A DNA stretch of 64,000 nt. It comes from Paragorgia papillata (taxonomy: Eukaryota > Cnidaria > Anthozoa > Scleralcyonacea > Coralliidae). The translations under genes and the position numbers were made by a program. Numbering within the stretch: the first letter of the stretch is position 1; each line of letters starts with the position of its first letter. The DNA is taken from the NCBI GenBank assembly GCA_035771165.1, contig JAWNZC010000091.1, positions 2,228,501-2,292,500 of the forward strand, in the 5' to 3' direction. The notes beneath the pieces are model-generated. The model had not been told where the DNA came from, searched no databases, and was given only the letters and a program-made list of their open reading frames with translations. This document shows positions 45,434-57,845 of the stretch, in pieces.

Positions 45434-46480
45434 ATGTATATGGTCTTATATGAAGTGCAGAAGTGCATATAGTTTTCTGCGATGCATGTAAACAGGTCCG
45501 TTCTCCCACGCATTCTCCCGAATAACAATGGCGATGTAAATGCTCTCAGTAACAAAACATACAGTGCTGGATACTGGACATTCAAGCGATCATTTCGATA
45601 TAAATTTGTTTATATCGAGCAAACATAAAATATTTAATTTAAACATGTTTTAAAACACACATTTCCAAATCACTGTCAAAAGTAAATACAACATTTATGG
45701 TATGCCGTATTACGTTTTTTAGAGGTCAACAAAACAATTGAACTTTAAGCGGCGTGACCTGTGTGAGCCAATGCGTCGCCGTGATTTAATGCACTGCACT
45801 GTGGGAACCTTAGAAATGGCGCATGAAAATTAGCAAATTTAGCACGCTCAGATTCGCAAAGTGCTAAAACCATGTAATTGCAATGCAATATCTCGATCAC
45901 ATGTCTCGACATGTACATAGAAAAAAAAAACAAGCGGAGGGTAAACCTAGACTCGGCTACCACAGTAGCCCGAGTAATTGGGAAAAACAGAAAACGCATT
46001 CGCTAATCGTATTGTCAAATGAAAGTGATACTATATCGCTTTCGTTCTAATCTTTACTGATAGACTCTGGTAACACATGCATTGATTTGTCTCAAAAATG
46101 ATCATCGCGCTTTTTGAATAAGTATTGTATACGCCTATATGTACCTCAAGCAGTGCCAAGTACAGTTGATTACTGCGTATAAACTTTTTAATAGCTAAGA
46201 CATCTTGACCGAGGGCCTAACATGTCAACTAGTGCACTTGCAACATGCATTTTTCTTCATCGTTCTTGATTGTCCATGTTTTCTTTTTTATTGCCCCAAA
46301 ATTTGTCTCGTTGCCGATCATGTTATCCAATCTTTCAAGTACCTTTTTTATTTCGTATTTTCTCCTTGTCTCCGTCATTTGATCTCTGCTCACTGCTGAG
46401 CCTCGAGCGTTTTCTGTTCACACCTCTTGTGCCATGGTCGAACACTGTACCAAAGCATCGCGTTATTTTGGATTCGTATT
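45434..46480. other. no gene recognised
   Basis: Contains ACAGTAGCCCGAGTAATTGG at 45962, the recurrent transposon-end word. No gene supported. Confidence 0.4.
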
Positions 46481-46499
46481 TTCACTGATACATAAGGTC

Positions 46500-47090
<591 letters not shown>

Positions 47091-47815
47091 GGCCAACGCG
47101 GCCAAAGTCTTTGTTCTAGGTTTTTGTTCACCTTATTTCGCCTTAACGCTTTCTGAACACATTGTATTTTTGGTATAATGAAGCAATCAACCAATAGAAT
47201 CGTTGCTTTATAAATATTAATGAACGTAAAACAAAAGATTGTGCCCCTTATTTGCCACCGTCAACCTAAATTGTAGCTCATTGTTAACCGCTTTGATGTT
47301 CGCCGCGTCTCCAGACAATATAATTCTAGGGACTATGATTTCAGCGTCAGTCAGCTTGCTGAATCATGGTCATTACGTCAGTCCATACGTAGGAACAAAC
47401 TGCGTGGTTATTCGCCAATACCTTCTTTGCCAAATACGGTATACAAACATTATCTATAGGTCAATGTATTACGTAAAACTAATGATCTGGAAACCTACTT
47501 ACAAGAATGCGGATACAAACCCACGCAAGAGTTTAAACATTTTAATACCTCAGTAAAGTTAAAGTATAACAACCGCTACACAAGCGATGGTTCTGATATT
47601 GAATTCATGTAAATCGCACCAACAGAAAATATTTGAACATGTTTTGAAACATATTTCCAAATGTAATTTTAATTGCTATGTATATGCATATATTTACTTA
47701 TGTATGTATGTAATGTAATGTATGTATTGATATTCATTTTTATAACTTTATGTATCATTTAATTTACGCAGGACCTCCCTGAAAATCACTCTGGTGAGCG
47801 GGGCTTTCCTGCATA
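47091..47815. other. no gene recognised
   Basis: TATG-rich low complexity at 47690-47740. A 105-codon ORF at 47239-47556 shows no family features. Confidence 0.35.
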
Positions 47816-47816
47816 A

Positions 47817-47880
<64 letters not shown>
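47816..47880. repeat. (AAT)n microsatellite
   Basis: About 20 near-perfect AAT units. Confidence 0.97.
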
Positions 47881-48210
47881 GTAATACGACACCTACATGA
47901 TATAGACGACTCAGATGTAGACGACTAGACATATCTAGACATATATTTGGCATTATTCGGTGCTTATTATACTTGCGTTTTGTAGTTACAGTTTCGCAAG
48001 GCCTGACGGGATGATGCAATAATGCAATTTGTGGAACTCGGCCTACCATCGGTAGCCCGAGTAATAAGACACCTATATGATATCTAAACGACTAGACATT
48101 CGGTGCTTATTTACTTGTGTTTTGTAGTTGTTGGAGCAAGCAGCAGAAATCTTTGTGTCTCGTAATTTGCAGATTTGAGGTCTTGAGTACTTTCAGTTTC
48201 CCATTTCGAA

Positions 48211-48324
48211 ATGGCTCGACAGCTCGCCATCTTCGTAGGTCTACTGCAATCGGCGTGTGCAGTTGTAATAAGTATATTTAAGATCAGCACAGTTGTTAGC
48301 CACATCACTGATCGAAAGTATTTG
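48211..48324 (+). CDS. candidate first coding exon with membrane segment
   Basis: ATGGCTCGAC starts a 38-codon exon (MARQLAIFVGLLQSACAVVI, then SIFKISTVVSH) ending TTTG|GTAAGT, a consensus donor. The hydrophobic stretch could be a signal anchor. No later exon is visible: a PLE lies 210 bp downstream. Family unknown. Confidence 0.35.
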
Positions 48325-48567
48325 GTAAGTCACTTGAATCTAGGCTATATTCTCAAAAAAAACACTTCGAGAACACACTTCGTCCAACGCCAACCGCTGT
48401 TGAAAACAGATTTTATGCAATTTTATGGCCTTACCGTCGCAATGCATTACCGGTAGTAAATTGTGGAAAAATGCAATTTTGTGACACCGAAAAAAACAAC
48501 ACACACAGACTCGCCACCCACAGTTAGCCCGAGTAATACGTTTTGTGGAAACACACGTAAATACTTC

Positions 48568-48611
48568 TTGCTAAGCTTTCGGGCTGTTGACTCAGGCCTT
48601 CATCAGAGCAA
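48568..48611 (-). ncRNA. hammerhead ribozyme, best-preserved stem I
   Basis: Minus strand: stem I TTGCT, CTGATGA, stem II arm GGCCT, loop of 8, arm AGCCC (one C/C mismatch), GAAA, GCTT, then AGCAA, which pairs perfectly with TTGCT. The nucleotide after the cleavage site falls exactly at the start of stem I, as in the hammerhead consensus. Stem III is the self-complementary AGCU. Confidence 0.8.
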
Positions 48612-48721
48612 TAACAACAAGCTGTTGGCTCGCGTCATCTATAAACTAAGCAACTGATCAATTAAATCATGTAAGAATACAATGGCGTATCACGTCAATT
48701 TTATTAATTAAAAAAACAAAA

Positions 48722-50930
48722 TCAAGAATGTTCTCCGAATAGGGCACACCACGTGGTGTTTAATGGCTGTCCCTCCTGAGAAATAGTGTGATGTTTTGCA
48801 ATCTCAATAGATCCCCTTGTTCTTCGCGTGAAATATTGCTTGTCGCTGGCTAAGAGTGACGACTCTTCCCACTTAACACGATGGTCATACTTCCAAGCGT
48901 GTTTGGCAACAGCAGATTTATCATGTTGGGCTTTTATGCAACATGTCTTGTGCTCCTTCAGGCGAGTTGAGAGATTTCTTTCCCGTTTCCACGATGTAAA
49001 CCAAGCCACACTCGCACGGAATGCGATACACTCCAGGCTTTGATAAGCTATCCACCTCATCCTTATGTGTGAAAAGTACCTTGAACAATTTGTGTTGACT
49101 ACTGCGAAATACCTTCATACCAGCACGATTTAGAATCCTCTCAATCTTGTGGGATGCTGGTCCGATGTACGGAAGAGAAACTGAAGGTGGTTCTTGCTGG
49201 GGCTGAGTATTCGGCTCCGGATGTACCGAAGGTGTCATACAAGCTTGAATCATCTTCTCAGGAAAACCGTTGTTAGTTAAAACCAACCTATGGTGATCTA
49301 ATTCATCCTGAAGATGTTCTTTGTCACAAATTGTTCGCGCTCGATGAACGTGAGTTTTGCACACAGTCAATTTGATACTTGGATGGTGGAATGAAGTGTA
49401 GATAAGGTATCTATCTGTCAGTGTGTGTTGGTTTTCGATACACATTATGACTTAAAGTCCCATCTGGTTTAACGGAAAGCAAAACGTCCTAAAACAGGAT
49501 AGATTTGTCTTGATTTTGTAATTCCATAGTGAATTTGATTGAAGGGTGAATGCTGTTAAAGTGGTCAAGAAGATTAGACAAAGCATTCAAACCGTGTGGC
49601 CAGGTACTTAACATATCATCAACATAACGTTTCCACATACCTGGTTTTAACGGAGTAGTTCAAGAGCCTGCTTCTCAAATTCCTTGGAGACAATGGGGAA
49701 CCACTGATCTCAAATAATAGACTCATTATACTGGATAGAGCATCCGGTGCTCGCTGTGAAGTCGGAATAAATTAGCGGCGGCCATTTCAGGTGGGACCCA
49801 CTTGGGTTTCATACAGCCACTTTTAAGTTCTCCCATAGCGACAGGTACATGTCACAAAAATTTAGCTGGTTTTCGTTAAAAATCCAATGATTTAATTAGC
49901 GAAAACCAGAAGCGAAAACATATGATTCGCAATATTGTGGGTCCCACCGGATATGGCCGCCGCGAGATTTTTAGCCTCACTTCCGACTTCAATTTTTGCC
50001 ACGCGCGAAACAATAGATGCTCTATCCAGTATAATGAGTATATTATTTGAGATCAGTGTGGGGAACCCATTGCTGCTCCAGTCGTTTGTTCGAAAAATCT
50101 GTTCCGCCATTGAAAACAAGTTGATGTAAGGCACAGCGTCAACAGTCCATATTCCTGATCTGTAGAAAGATTCGTTCTTGTAATGAGCATTTTTTCTAGA
50201 AGAATTAAATCTTTCTTTTGCAATCAGGAACGCTTCTTCAATGGGAACATTCGTAAACAAACAAACAACATCCAAACTAACTAATATCTCATCATTAGCT
50301 AACTTAAGTGTCTTGATTTCAGAGACAAATTCCTTAGAATTTAATACATGGTGAAAGACTTACGTACCAATGGCTTCAAAACAGTAGCAAGATTTGTGCT
50401 AAGGTGTATGTTGGAGAGCCACGTGAAGCCACTATTGGACGAAATGGGACATCAGTCGTTTTATGAATCTTTCGAAGACCATAAAAACTTTGGACATATT
50501 GAAGCCAGAAGGGCGTAGACGTCGGTAGAGGTTTTTAGGTAAACTTTCCATCTTACAAAGTTCTAACAATTTACTAGAAACCTTACGTTCAATGCTAGGT
50601 GTCGGATCACGTTTTAACTCTCTATGAGTTGGAGTATCTAATAGAGCACTTACCTTGTTGTCATATTCTTCACGATATAAAACAACAGTAGCATGACCCT
50701 TATCTGCTTTTAAAATATGTACTGAATTATCTGATCTTAGGTTTGATAAAGCAATATTTTCTTCTTTCCTATAAGGTTGCTTTTCGGTAGCTTTCCTTGG
50801 CGGATTGTTTCTGAAACTTGGACTCGAACGTTGTTGGCAGTTTCACCCAGTAGGAAATACAGTTTAGGCTCAAGTTGTTGAACAATTTCTTCCTTTGATA
50901 TAGATCTTGGAACTACCGCAAAATTCAAAC
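48722..50930 (-). pseudogene. PLE reverse transcriptase and GIY-YIG endonuclease
   Basis: The protein is spread over several frames: 50737-50928, 50500-50720, 49892-50275, 49450-49690, 48921-49445 and 48722-49060. RT hallmarks are DVVCLFTNVP, the AMG.P stretch interrupted by the insertion at 49702-50058, and YVDD. The endonuclease has GVYRIPCECGLVYI followed, after a frameshift near 49000, by NLSTRLKEHKTCCIKAQHDK. PLE RTs prime on cut DNA or telomere ends. Non-functional. Confidence 0.85.
49702..50058. mobile_element. 357-bp element with 8-bp target duplication in PLE RT
   Basis: TGGGGAAC lies directly on both sides (49694-49701 and 50059-50066). Inverted ends of about 43 bp begin CACTGATCTCAAATAATA. 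The 8-bp duplication and CACTG end fit the hAT superfamily. No ORF. Confidence 0.92.
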
Positions 50931-51370
50931 CTAGAGATAATACCTTTTCTTCTTCCTTGGTTAGTTTTATTCTTTAATTGTTTGTTTTCGGTCTTTGTTC
51001 TCCAATTTCTCATATTTGGCAGTTTGTGTGGAGCGAGATTTGTTGAACGTTTTCGTGGAGGAATTAGATATCATCCTACTCGCCATTGTATAATGTTCTT
51101 CACTCAACATTGTTCGGAGTTCGTTGGTTAACGGCGAAATACTTGAAACAACATTGTGCAATTTTCTACGAGTCCACGAGATTCGTCCTCTTACCAAACC
51201 AATTAACTCAGTATAGTATGACCTGCAGATACGGATACCCTTCGGAACAATGTTGTGGTCCCAGCATCTTTTTAAGAAGGTGAGGTTGTTGACCAGGCGC
51301 GATCGTTGGATGGAAAGACGTTCCAGACTTTTAAACGACGAATGTGGATACTCTCCATAGAGTTCAAAGA

Positions 51371-51545
51371 ATTTTCTTTCAAAGAAATTAATGTTGCTTC
51401 ATTTGTGCAAAATTACGTACTTTTACTGCAATTTTTTGTAAGTATCGTTAATCCCTGAGCCCGATGAGGGTGCTATAATCTCGACACGTGCGGAGTCCAT
51501 TTTACACGCGTGTAGAAAAAGCGAGGGAGACGTAATTTCGTAAAT
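51371..51545. other. flank between PLE and AT repeat
   Basis: No feature recognised. Confidence 0.3.
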
Positions 51546-51547
51546 AG

Positions 51548-51549
51548 TT

Positions 51550-51580
<31 letters not shown>

Positions 51581-51592
51581 ATTTATATATAT

Positions 51593-51649
<57 letters not shown>

Positions 51650-51678
51650 ATATATATTATATATATATATATATATGT
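51548..51678. repeat. (TA)n microsatellite
   Basis: About 130 bp of TA units with regular extra T or A interruptions. Confidence 0.97.
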
Positions 51679-51772
51679 TCGGCACGACGTCACGCGGTAA
51701 GAATAGTTGGATACTGGTGATTAGCGATCAAATCTCTTTATTTTATATATGTCTCTATATGTTATAAACGAA

Positions 51773-51865
51773 ATGGAGCCGGCTCAGATCAACGAAGAAA
51801 AGAAGGGTAGAAACAGCCGGTTTAAGAAACCAGCCAGAGAACCTGAAGGAACCAAACGCCGTATG
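51773..51865 (+). CDS. candidate first coding exon, basic peptide
   Basis: ATGGAGCCGG starts 31 codons (MEPAQINEEKKGRNSRFKKP, then AREPEGTKRRM) ending ATG|GTAAAC. The charged, low-hydrophobicity composition resembles a real exon more than surrounding DNA. Possible 5' UTR exon donor CACGCG|GTAAGA at about 51694. No later exon found; family unknown. Confidence 0.3.
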
Positions 51866-51879
51866 GTAAACAAAAACTC

Positions 51880-52689
51880 GATCTGAATTGCCGTGTTTGT
51901 GGTCACTCAGTACAGTCTTAAAATAATTTAAAAATTAACGGTAGGGGATTTGTATTTATTTTTTTGCTGATTGGAATCAGTATTTATAATTATTCTGTAA
52001 ACGCCAATATCGGTATAAAGTTTCAATATACCTTGACCTTGTCCTTATGTTGTTTTCAAATTTTCGCTTATAAACCTAAACATTATTTACATTATACAAG
52101 CTTCACGTTTTCGTGCTTTCCCTTCGCTCGTCCAAACCATAAGTCAGCTTAACTAAAGCTAACTTAAAACACTACCTTAAGCTGTGGACGTGATATTTTT
52201 CACTGACTTTGCATGCACTTTTCAATATTAAAAATACTCCTGGGCTTTTCCGATTTTCTTGGCTGTATTTCCAAATTTTCGACTGAAACATTGTCTGTTT
52301 AATACTTCTTTCTGGAATCCGATTCTACTGAATTGTTTTTATCTGAGACTCTATTATAAATGTAATTTTTGAGCAGTTAACTTTTAATTCTGAAATTAAA
52401 ATTTAAATTTTAAATCTCCTAATAAACAATGTATTTTTTACAACCAGAATTTAATTATGAAATCTAAGTTTGCTTTGATATGTTCAACTTTCAGCAAATC
52501 AGTTTAGTCATCTTATCCATAAATTCTATATTTATCCCTAGGATTATCACTTGTTTTTATATCTGTTTGTTTTTTATATTGGCTGTATACCAGGAGTGCT
52601 TATTTTAATCATGGGTGGGTGGGTGAGGGGTGTTTCAGAAAAGCATGTAAAAGCGGGTGAGGGGTTGTTGCGTTCATTTATTTCTAGTA
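51880..52689. other. no gene recognised
   Basis: AT-rich; GGGTGGGTGAGGGG patch near 52614-52665. Nothing else seen. Confidence 0.35.
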
Positions 52690-53090
52690 AAAAGAGTATT
52701 TTGTTTTAGTTAACCCGCGAAAGCATCTTCACCAAAACTATAATCAATCTATTATTTCGCTACGATCATGACAGGCACAAACAAGGTTTTAATGCTCCAT
52801 GTCAGTTCGTTTCAGCCTTATTTATTAAAAAAGTGAAGTAAAAGCGCATCGGAATGAGTTAAACAGCTTTTCAGCCCGCTTTGCCGGGTCAACTCGGCAA
52901 AAAGCCGATTACCTGGGGAAAAGGTGAAATTTTCAATTCGCTTAACCGAGTTCGCTCGTCAAGCAGCAACCGGGATCCCGGCAAGGCGGGCCAGCTCGCT
53001 TGCCATGTAATCGAAATTTGAAACACGATACGATAAAAATAAGATGCGGCCAATACGGTTTACCGGGACTACTCGGTTAGAAAATTTAAG
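52690..53090. repeat. divergent partial copy of the 17.1-kb element
   Basis: Matches 17920-17950 and 18505-18790 (for example CGCTACGATCATGA, AACCGGGATCCCG, TTGCCATGTAATCGAAAT) and lacks the insertion present at 17952-18495. Confidence 0.8.
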
Positions 53091-53129
53091 ATTAAGATAT
53101 TTATAAGAAAGGTCTTGGATTTAGACGCA

Positions 53130-53705
53130 TATATGTATTTCCTAGCCTAGTTTCTAAGCCTTTCGTTTCGCCATGAGCTTGGCCACATAGTGGGTTTGGG
53201 TTCTTGGGAAGACTGGGGAGAGGCTGGAAACGAGAAGGGCAAGCAACATTCGCAAAAAGGTCCTGCCCAGAATCATTTTGGCCCTTCGAGTGTTCCTGGA
53301 ATCTAGCGTAGCGACAGTAAAAAGCATAAAGATGTCTGCGAAGATTTTACCAAAATTCTTGGCGATCGAAAGAAGGAAATTATGGAATATATTCCAATTT
53401 AAGCTCGAAATGAGAATTTAACTGTTTAACTTTCAACTTTTGGCGGTTGCAGAAGGAAAGCTAGTGATAAGAAAGTTAGGCCAGTGAACCTTCGTCGATC
53501 CGAGGTGAGTAGACTTGTATTATTTTATGCAGATGGAAATAGTAAGTGTCGGGAAATACTTAGGACGTCATAACATCACAATTCTTCCTCAATAAACAAC
53601 TGAGCTGTAAAGTGAAAGTATTTACGAATTTTGCTAGGCCTTCCTCAGCGGGTCCGTTCGGATCACTTCCGAAACGTGTCAACCGAAGAAGGCCTAGAAA
53701 CTAGG
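53130..53705. repeat. uninterrupted inverted copy of the 15.3-16.8 kb repeat
   Basis: Reverse complement matches 15290-15740 joined to 16663-16775. Serves as empty site for the 922-bp insertion. Confidence 0.9.
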
Positions 53706-53811
53706 CTATGCATTTCCATATTTAAGTATACTGATTTCTGGTATTTACTTCCGGTGTCAAAACTGTATAAATAGCTTAGTAATGCAATTAATAAAACGTC
53801 TTTAATGAGTT

Positions 53812-54346
53812 AAAGGGTATTTGCAATAAAAATTAAGTTTATCTCATTTGAAAGAACTCGTCAAATGGTATAAGAAGACCTTTTACAATTTTTCCGTATC
53901 TGTTTTGGTTTTGGAAATATTTCGACCAAAGACGGCGTGCTGTCCGCCATCTTGGAATTATTTTCGATATGCAAAATTATGCATGTGACATCATAAGCAG
54001 GGTAAAGTGAAATTTTTATCTTGCCAACCTGATGACATTATGAGCTAGAAACTCGATTTTGTTGCGCTATTTCCATTTTAAATTGACCCACAACATTTAA
54101 AAAGCCTTCCATGGAAATTTGGTCACACACGGAGTAGTTTCATCAGGTTTACCCTGCTTGTGACGTCACCAATTTCCTAGTTAATTAGACCCAATATTAC
54201 AACAAGATGGCGGACAGTACGTTGTCTTTAGTTGAAATATTTCAAAACACAAGAAAGATACCGAAAAATTACAAAAGGTCTTCTTATACCATTTGACTAG
54301 TTCTTTCAAATGGGTCAAATTTAATTTTTATTGCCAATACCCTTTT
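53812..54346. mobile_element. TTAA-type fold-back element D
   Basis: Left end TTAA|AGGGTATTTGCAATAAAAAT is mirrored by ATTTTTATTGCCAATACCCT at the right. Arms of about 200 bp include GACATCATAAGCAGGGTAAA and its complement. Same layout as element C. The right-hand TTAA is imperfect. Confidence 0.85.
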
Positions 54347-54349
54347 AGA

Positions 54350-55680
54350 GCAACGTCTAAAGAGCTGTAAGAACAACGTCTTACAGAGTAGGAATAATGA
54401 AATAAGAACGACAGATGTTTAGAGAAAGATGAAAAACAACTTGTCAAAGCTTAATTAACTCCTGAGGCGATTTTTACACAATTGGGCCAAAACTTCTTCT
54501 TTGTTAAAATCGTTTTTTATTATCAGCATGGCTGAAAACAAAACAAAACACTAAGTTACAGACGTTAAATTCGACTTTTCCAAACACTCCTGAAAGATAG
54601 CGTGTTTGTAGTGATTTATGATGACAGAGAACGGCGCTTTTGAACAAAAGACTATATTGTAATTAGAAAAATGCAAAAATACTGCCAAATGCTCATAATT
54701 TATGTACCCCTTAATAGAGACATACATTATACTCCATATGTTTATTATAATTTTTAAGAAAGTTATGAATATAACAATTAGCATATTTTTACTAATTTTT
54801 ACTATTTTTACTATTTATATTTCAACCATTTAAAAGATATGAATATAACAATTAGCATATTTTTCGGGAGTTTATAACCATCTAATTCTTGTGACCATGT
54901 GCTGAAGACAAATGTATAAATTTGCCGATGCTCATGCTGTTTAAATTTACGAAGCCGCTATATAATTCACGACAACCCCATCACTTTCAAGTGCTTTCAG
55001 CTCACCAGATGTCAACAGATTTTTAGAGAAAGGACAAAAGGCGTTTTAACAGCAATGAGGAGCATTTGTTGTTTGTTTCTTTAGTTTGCGGTTAATGCTG
55101 ACGGCTGAAGCTACCAGTTAAAGCAACTTGGAATACTATAGAAGATTTCAACGGATAGGGATAACTATACAGACAGGTAAAAATTATGTTCTGTTGGGTT
55201 TTTAACAGTCGGACATTATGTAGAATGTGTCTCGTATAATATTTAAGAAGGGTGAGATATTCGAATTGATGTACCTACTGAAAGAACGAAATTAATAGTT
55301 GAGAAAGGTTTTCAACTTTCCTTCATTATCATTTATAACAGCATTTCTCAAGCAGCGAGCGTTATGGCTTTTGTGATAATACAGTAATAGCTTTGCTTTG
55401 GCAAGCTTTGCCATACTACTACTAAATACTGAGTGCTGTCTGCTGGCTGTTGCTATAAGTATTCTCGATTGCTGCGAAAAGGCAGACATCAGGTTTCTTA
55501 CTGCTGAAGACTGCAATCCCTGTGTTCCGCCTTTGTTCGTTAGCTTATATGTTTCTCTGCAAATCAATACCTTCTTCCTCAACAATATGCCTGATCAAGT
55601 GCAACTTTCTCAGACTCTAAATTGTTTTATGCGGTATTTAACATGTTTTCACTTTGAATATTTGTTGCTAGTAAACCTAA
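54350..55680. other. no gene recognised
   Basis: A 97-codon ORF on each strand at 55290-55690 is overlapping and unremarkable. Repeated GAATATAACAATTAGCATA at 54769 and 54840. Confidence 0.35.
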
Positions 55681-55682
55681 TT

Positions 55683-56435
55683 CCTCACTAGTACAGTATT
55701 TTGAACTAGTAAACGTTCCTCATTAGTAAAACCTTCTTCGCTACAAATATCTTCTTTACTGGTAAACCTTCATCACTATATATAGTAAGCCTTCCTTACT
55801 AGTAAACCTTCCTTGTTATAATAATCTTCCCTCGCTAGTAAACCTTGCTTACTGCTAAACTTTCCGTACTAGTAAACCTTCCTCAGTAATAAGCCTTCGT
55901 TACTAGTAAACCTTCCTTATTATAATAATCTTCCCTCACTAGTAAACCTTCCTTATTATAATAATCTCACTAGTAAACCTTCCTTACTAATAAACTTTCC
56001 GTACTTGTAAACTTTCCTCAGTAATAAGCCTTCCTTACTAGTAGTAAACCTTCCTTAGTTTATACATGCATAAATTATCTTTGATGTGCCGCTTTTAATA
56101 AATAGGTTATCGACCTTGCATATTAAATGACCTACTATATCGCTTTAAAACTACGTCTAGAACACCATTTTTTTGGTTAAATAACGACAAATATCGTCTG
56201 TGTCATGAATAAACTAAGTTGCGGTCCTCGGGGTTAGTAACCAGCGTAGTGACCTCGGTTTCGGTCACTAACCTATACTTACTACTAAACTTTCCGTACT
56301 AGTAAAGTAAACCTTCCTCAGTAATAAGCCTTTCTCACTATTAAACATTCCTTATTAGTAAACCTTTCTCATTAGTAAACCTTCCTCACTAGTAAACCTT
56401 CCTCACTAGTAAACCTTCCTCACTGGTAAACCTTC
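55683..56435. repeat. TTACTAGTAAACCTTCC minisatellite
   Basis: Over 25 words of the type ACTAGTAAACCTTCCT with variable spacers (TATAATAATCTTCCC, AATAAGCC). The core TTACTAGTAA is a perfect 10-bp palindrome. Interrupted at about 56080-56280 by unrelated sequence. Confidence 0.92.
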
Positions 56436-56439
56436 TTGC

Positions 56440-57585
56440 ACCCACTTTATTGAACGATAAAGGTAAAAATGGTTGGCACAACAGATAACCCCAATTACTG
56501 TGTCCCCAGGATATATAACAACGATGATATATGCCATGTTACATCGTCTGAGCACACCCTCACTCCTTTCTTTCTCGGTCTTAACCGTAAAAAACGTGTC
56601 AAAATGGCAAGTCTTTAAAAATGCTTAGCTTTCGAAATTAGTTGACGACTAAGTATTAATAATGCATTGGAAAAGTCTACCGTGCCTGTTGATAGGACGT
56701 CGTGGAGTTTTTACTGTGTTCAAAGGGCTCGAAATTTAAACAGATACGATTTCAAGTATGACTCCTTTTTCGTTACTAAGATGTTTTTTTTATCCATCTG
56801 CATTTTTATACCATCGATTTATAGAAACTTCATTTACAACAGTCTGCTTTATCGCAATTTTTTTAATAAGTTTAAAAAAAAGTGAAAGCCATGAAAAACT
56901 ACATTCAGTTCTATATAGTAAGATTGATACATAGACCTCAAGAACACGCTCACTGTTAATTTCAAGGAGTTATTTTACTGATACACAAAGAGGACCGCAT
57001 TGATTTGACTCAATCTTTTCCATCGAAGACTAGCGAATTGAATGAGACAATGGCAGCGTAATCGACAGAAGCTTTTATACTATGTGTAATAGTTTCGTAA
57101 ACGATTAAAACTCCGCAAAGAAAGGCCATAATTTGTTTCGTTGCTGAATAACTCTCCGAGTTTGGATATGCAACGACGACTGCATCGAGTCTTTCCAGCA
57201 AAGACTATAACAAACACGAAACGACGACTTCTTGCCTAATCACGCTACGGGATTATTCGCACTCAAGTTAATTCAATTTGCATTACTTAACTATTGGATG
57301 TGTTGGCTAAAAACATGCATGATAGTGAGCTAATGTCTCGATAATTTCATAACTTAGAAGTGCATGTATGCTATTGTGAGTGGTAACAAGAACGTTCTTG
57401 AAGAGAAGAACCTTTCTTACAAATGTATTATTGCTAATAACTGTGATTAATATTTTCTCTATGTAGACTGAGTATAACAAACTTACGTTATGGCGTGCAA
57501 GCCATAGAATCTATGGAATAAAACGTTTTCAACCAATTGGTGTTTGTATTTATTTGTGAAATTTGTCTATACCTGTAAGTAAATA
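56440..57585. other. no gene recognised
   Basis: AT-rich intergenic sequence; no exon, RNA gene or element end supported. Confidence 0.35.
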
Positions 57586-57587
57586 TA

Positions 57588-57845
57588 TAACTCCACAAAA
57601 GGCGTTTCTGGTGTGTTTACTTTTTACTCCAGTTCTGGTGTCAAATTATTGCTCTTTTTACTCCAATTCTGGAGTAATATCTAACTCCTATAGGAGTTAT
57701 TTGTACTCCGCTTTTGGAGTTTTGCTTACTCCAAAAAAGGAGTTAAAATTTGGGAGTAAAATATAACTACAGAAAAGGAGTTATTCTGTACCTTTTTTTT
57801 AACTCCACTTTTGTAGTCAAATTATAATTAACTCCTTGAAATTAA
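57588..57845. repeat. array of ACTCC...GGAGT micro-hairpins
   Basis: At least six units of ACTCC, a 4-6 nt loop, then GGAGT or a near match: loops AATTCT, TATA, GCTTTT, AAAAAA, and degenerate ones. The unit AACTCCTATAGGAGTT is a perfect 16-bp palindrome. Spacing about 22-26 bp. Confidence 0.88.

Larger units (their letters stand above)
48541..51370 (-). mobile_element. Penelope-like retroelement, minus strand
   Basis: Order on the minus strand: N-terminal region (LNFAVVP near 50928, DKGHATVVLYREEYDNKVSA at about 50640-50710), RT (DVVCLFTNVPIEEA near 50260, YVDD at 49612-49629), thumb and VYRKPTHTDRY-like region, GIY-YIG endonuclease (GVYRIPCECGLVYI near 49030) and the terminal region with a hammerhead ribozyme at 48568. 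Several frameshifts and a 357-bp insertion make it inactive. The 5' end is not sharply defined. Confidence 0.88.

Noticed and set aside
55292..55691. Two overlapping 97-residue ORFs
   Set aside because: Opposite strands overlap, no splice signals or recognised motifs; likely chance.
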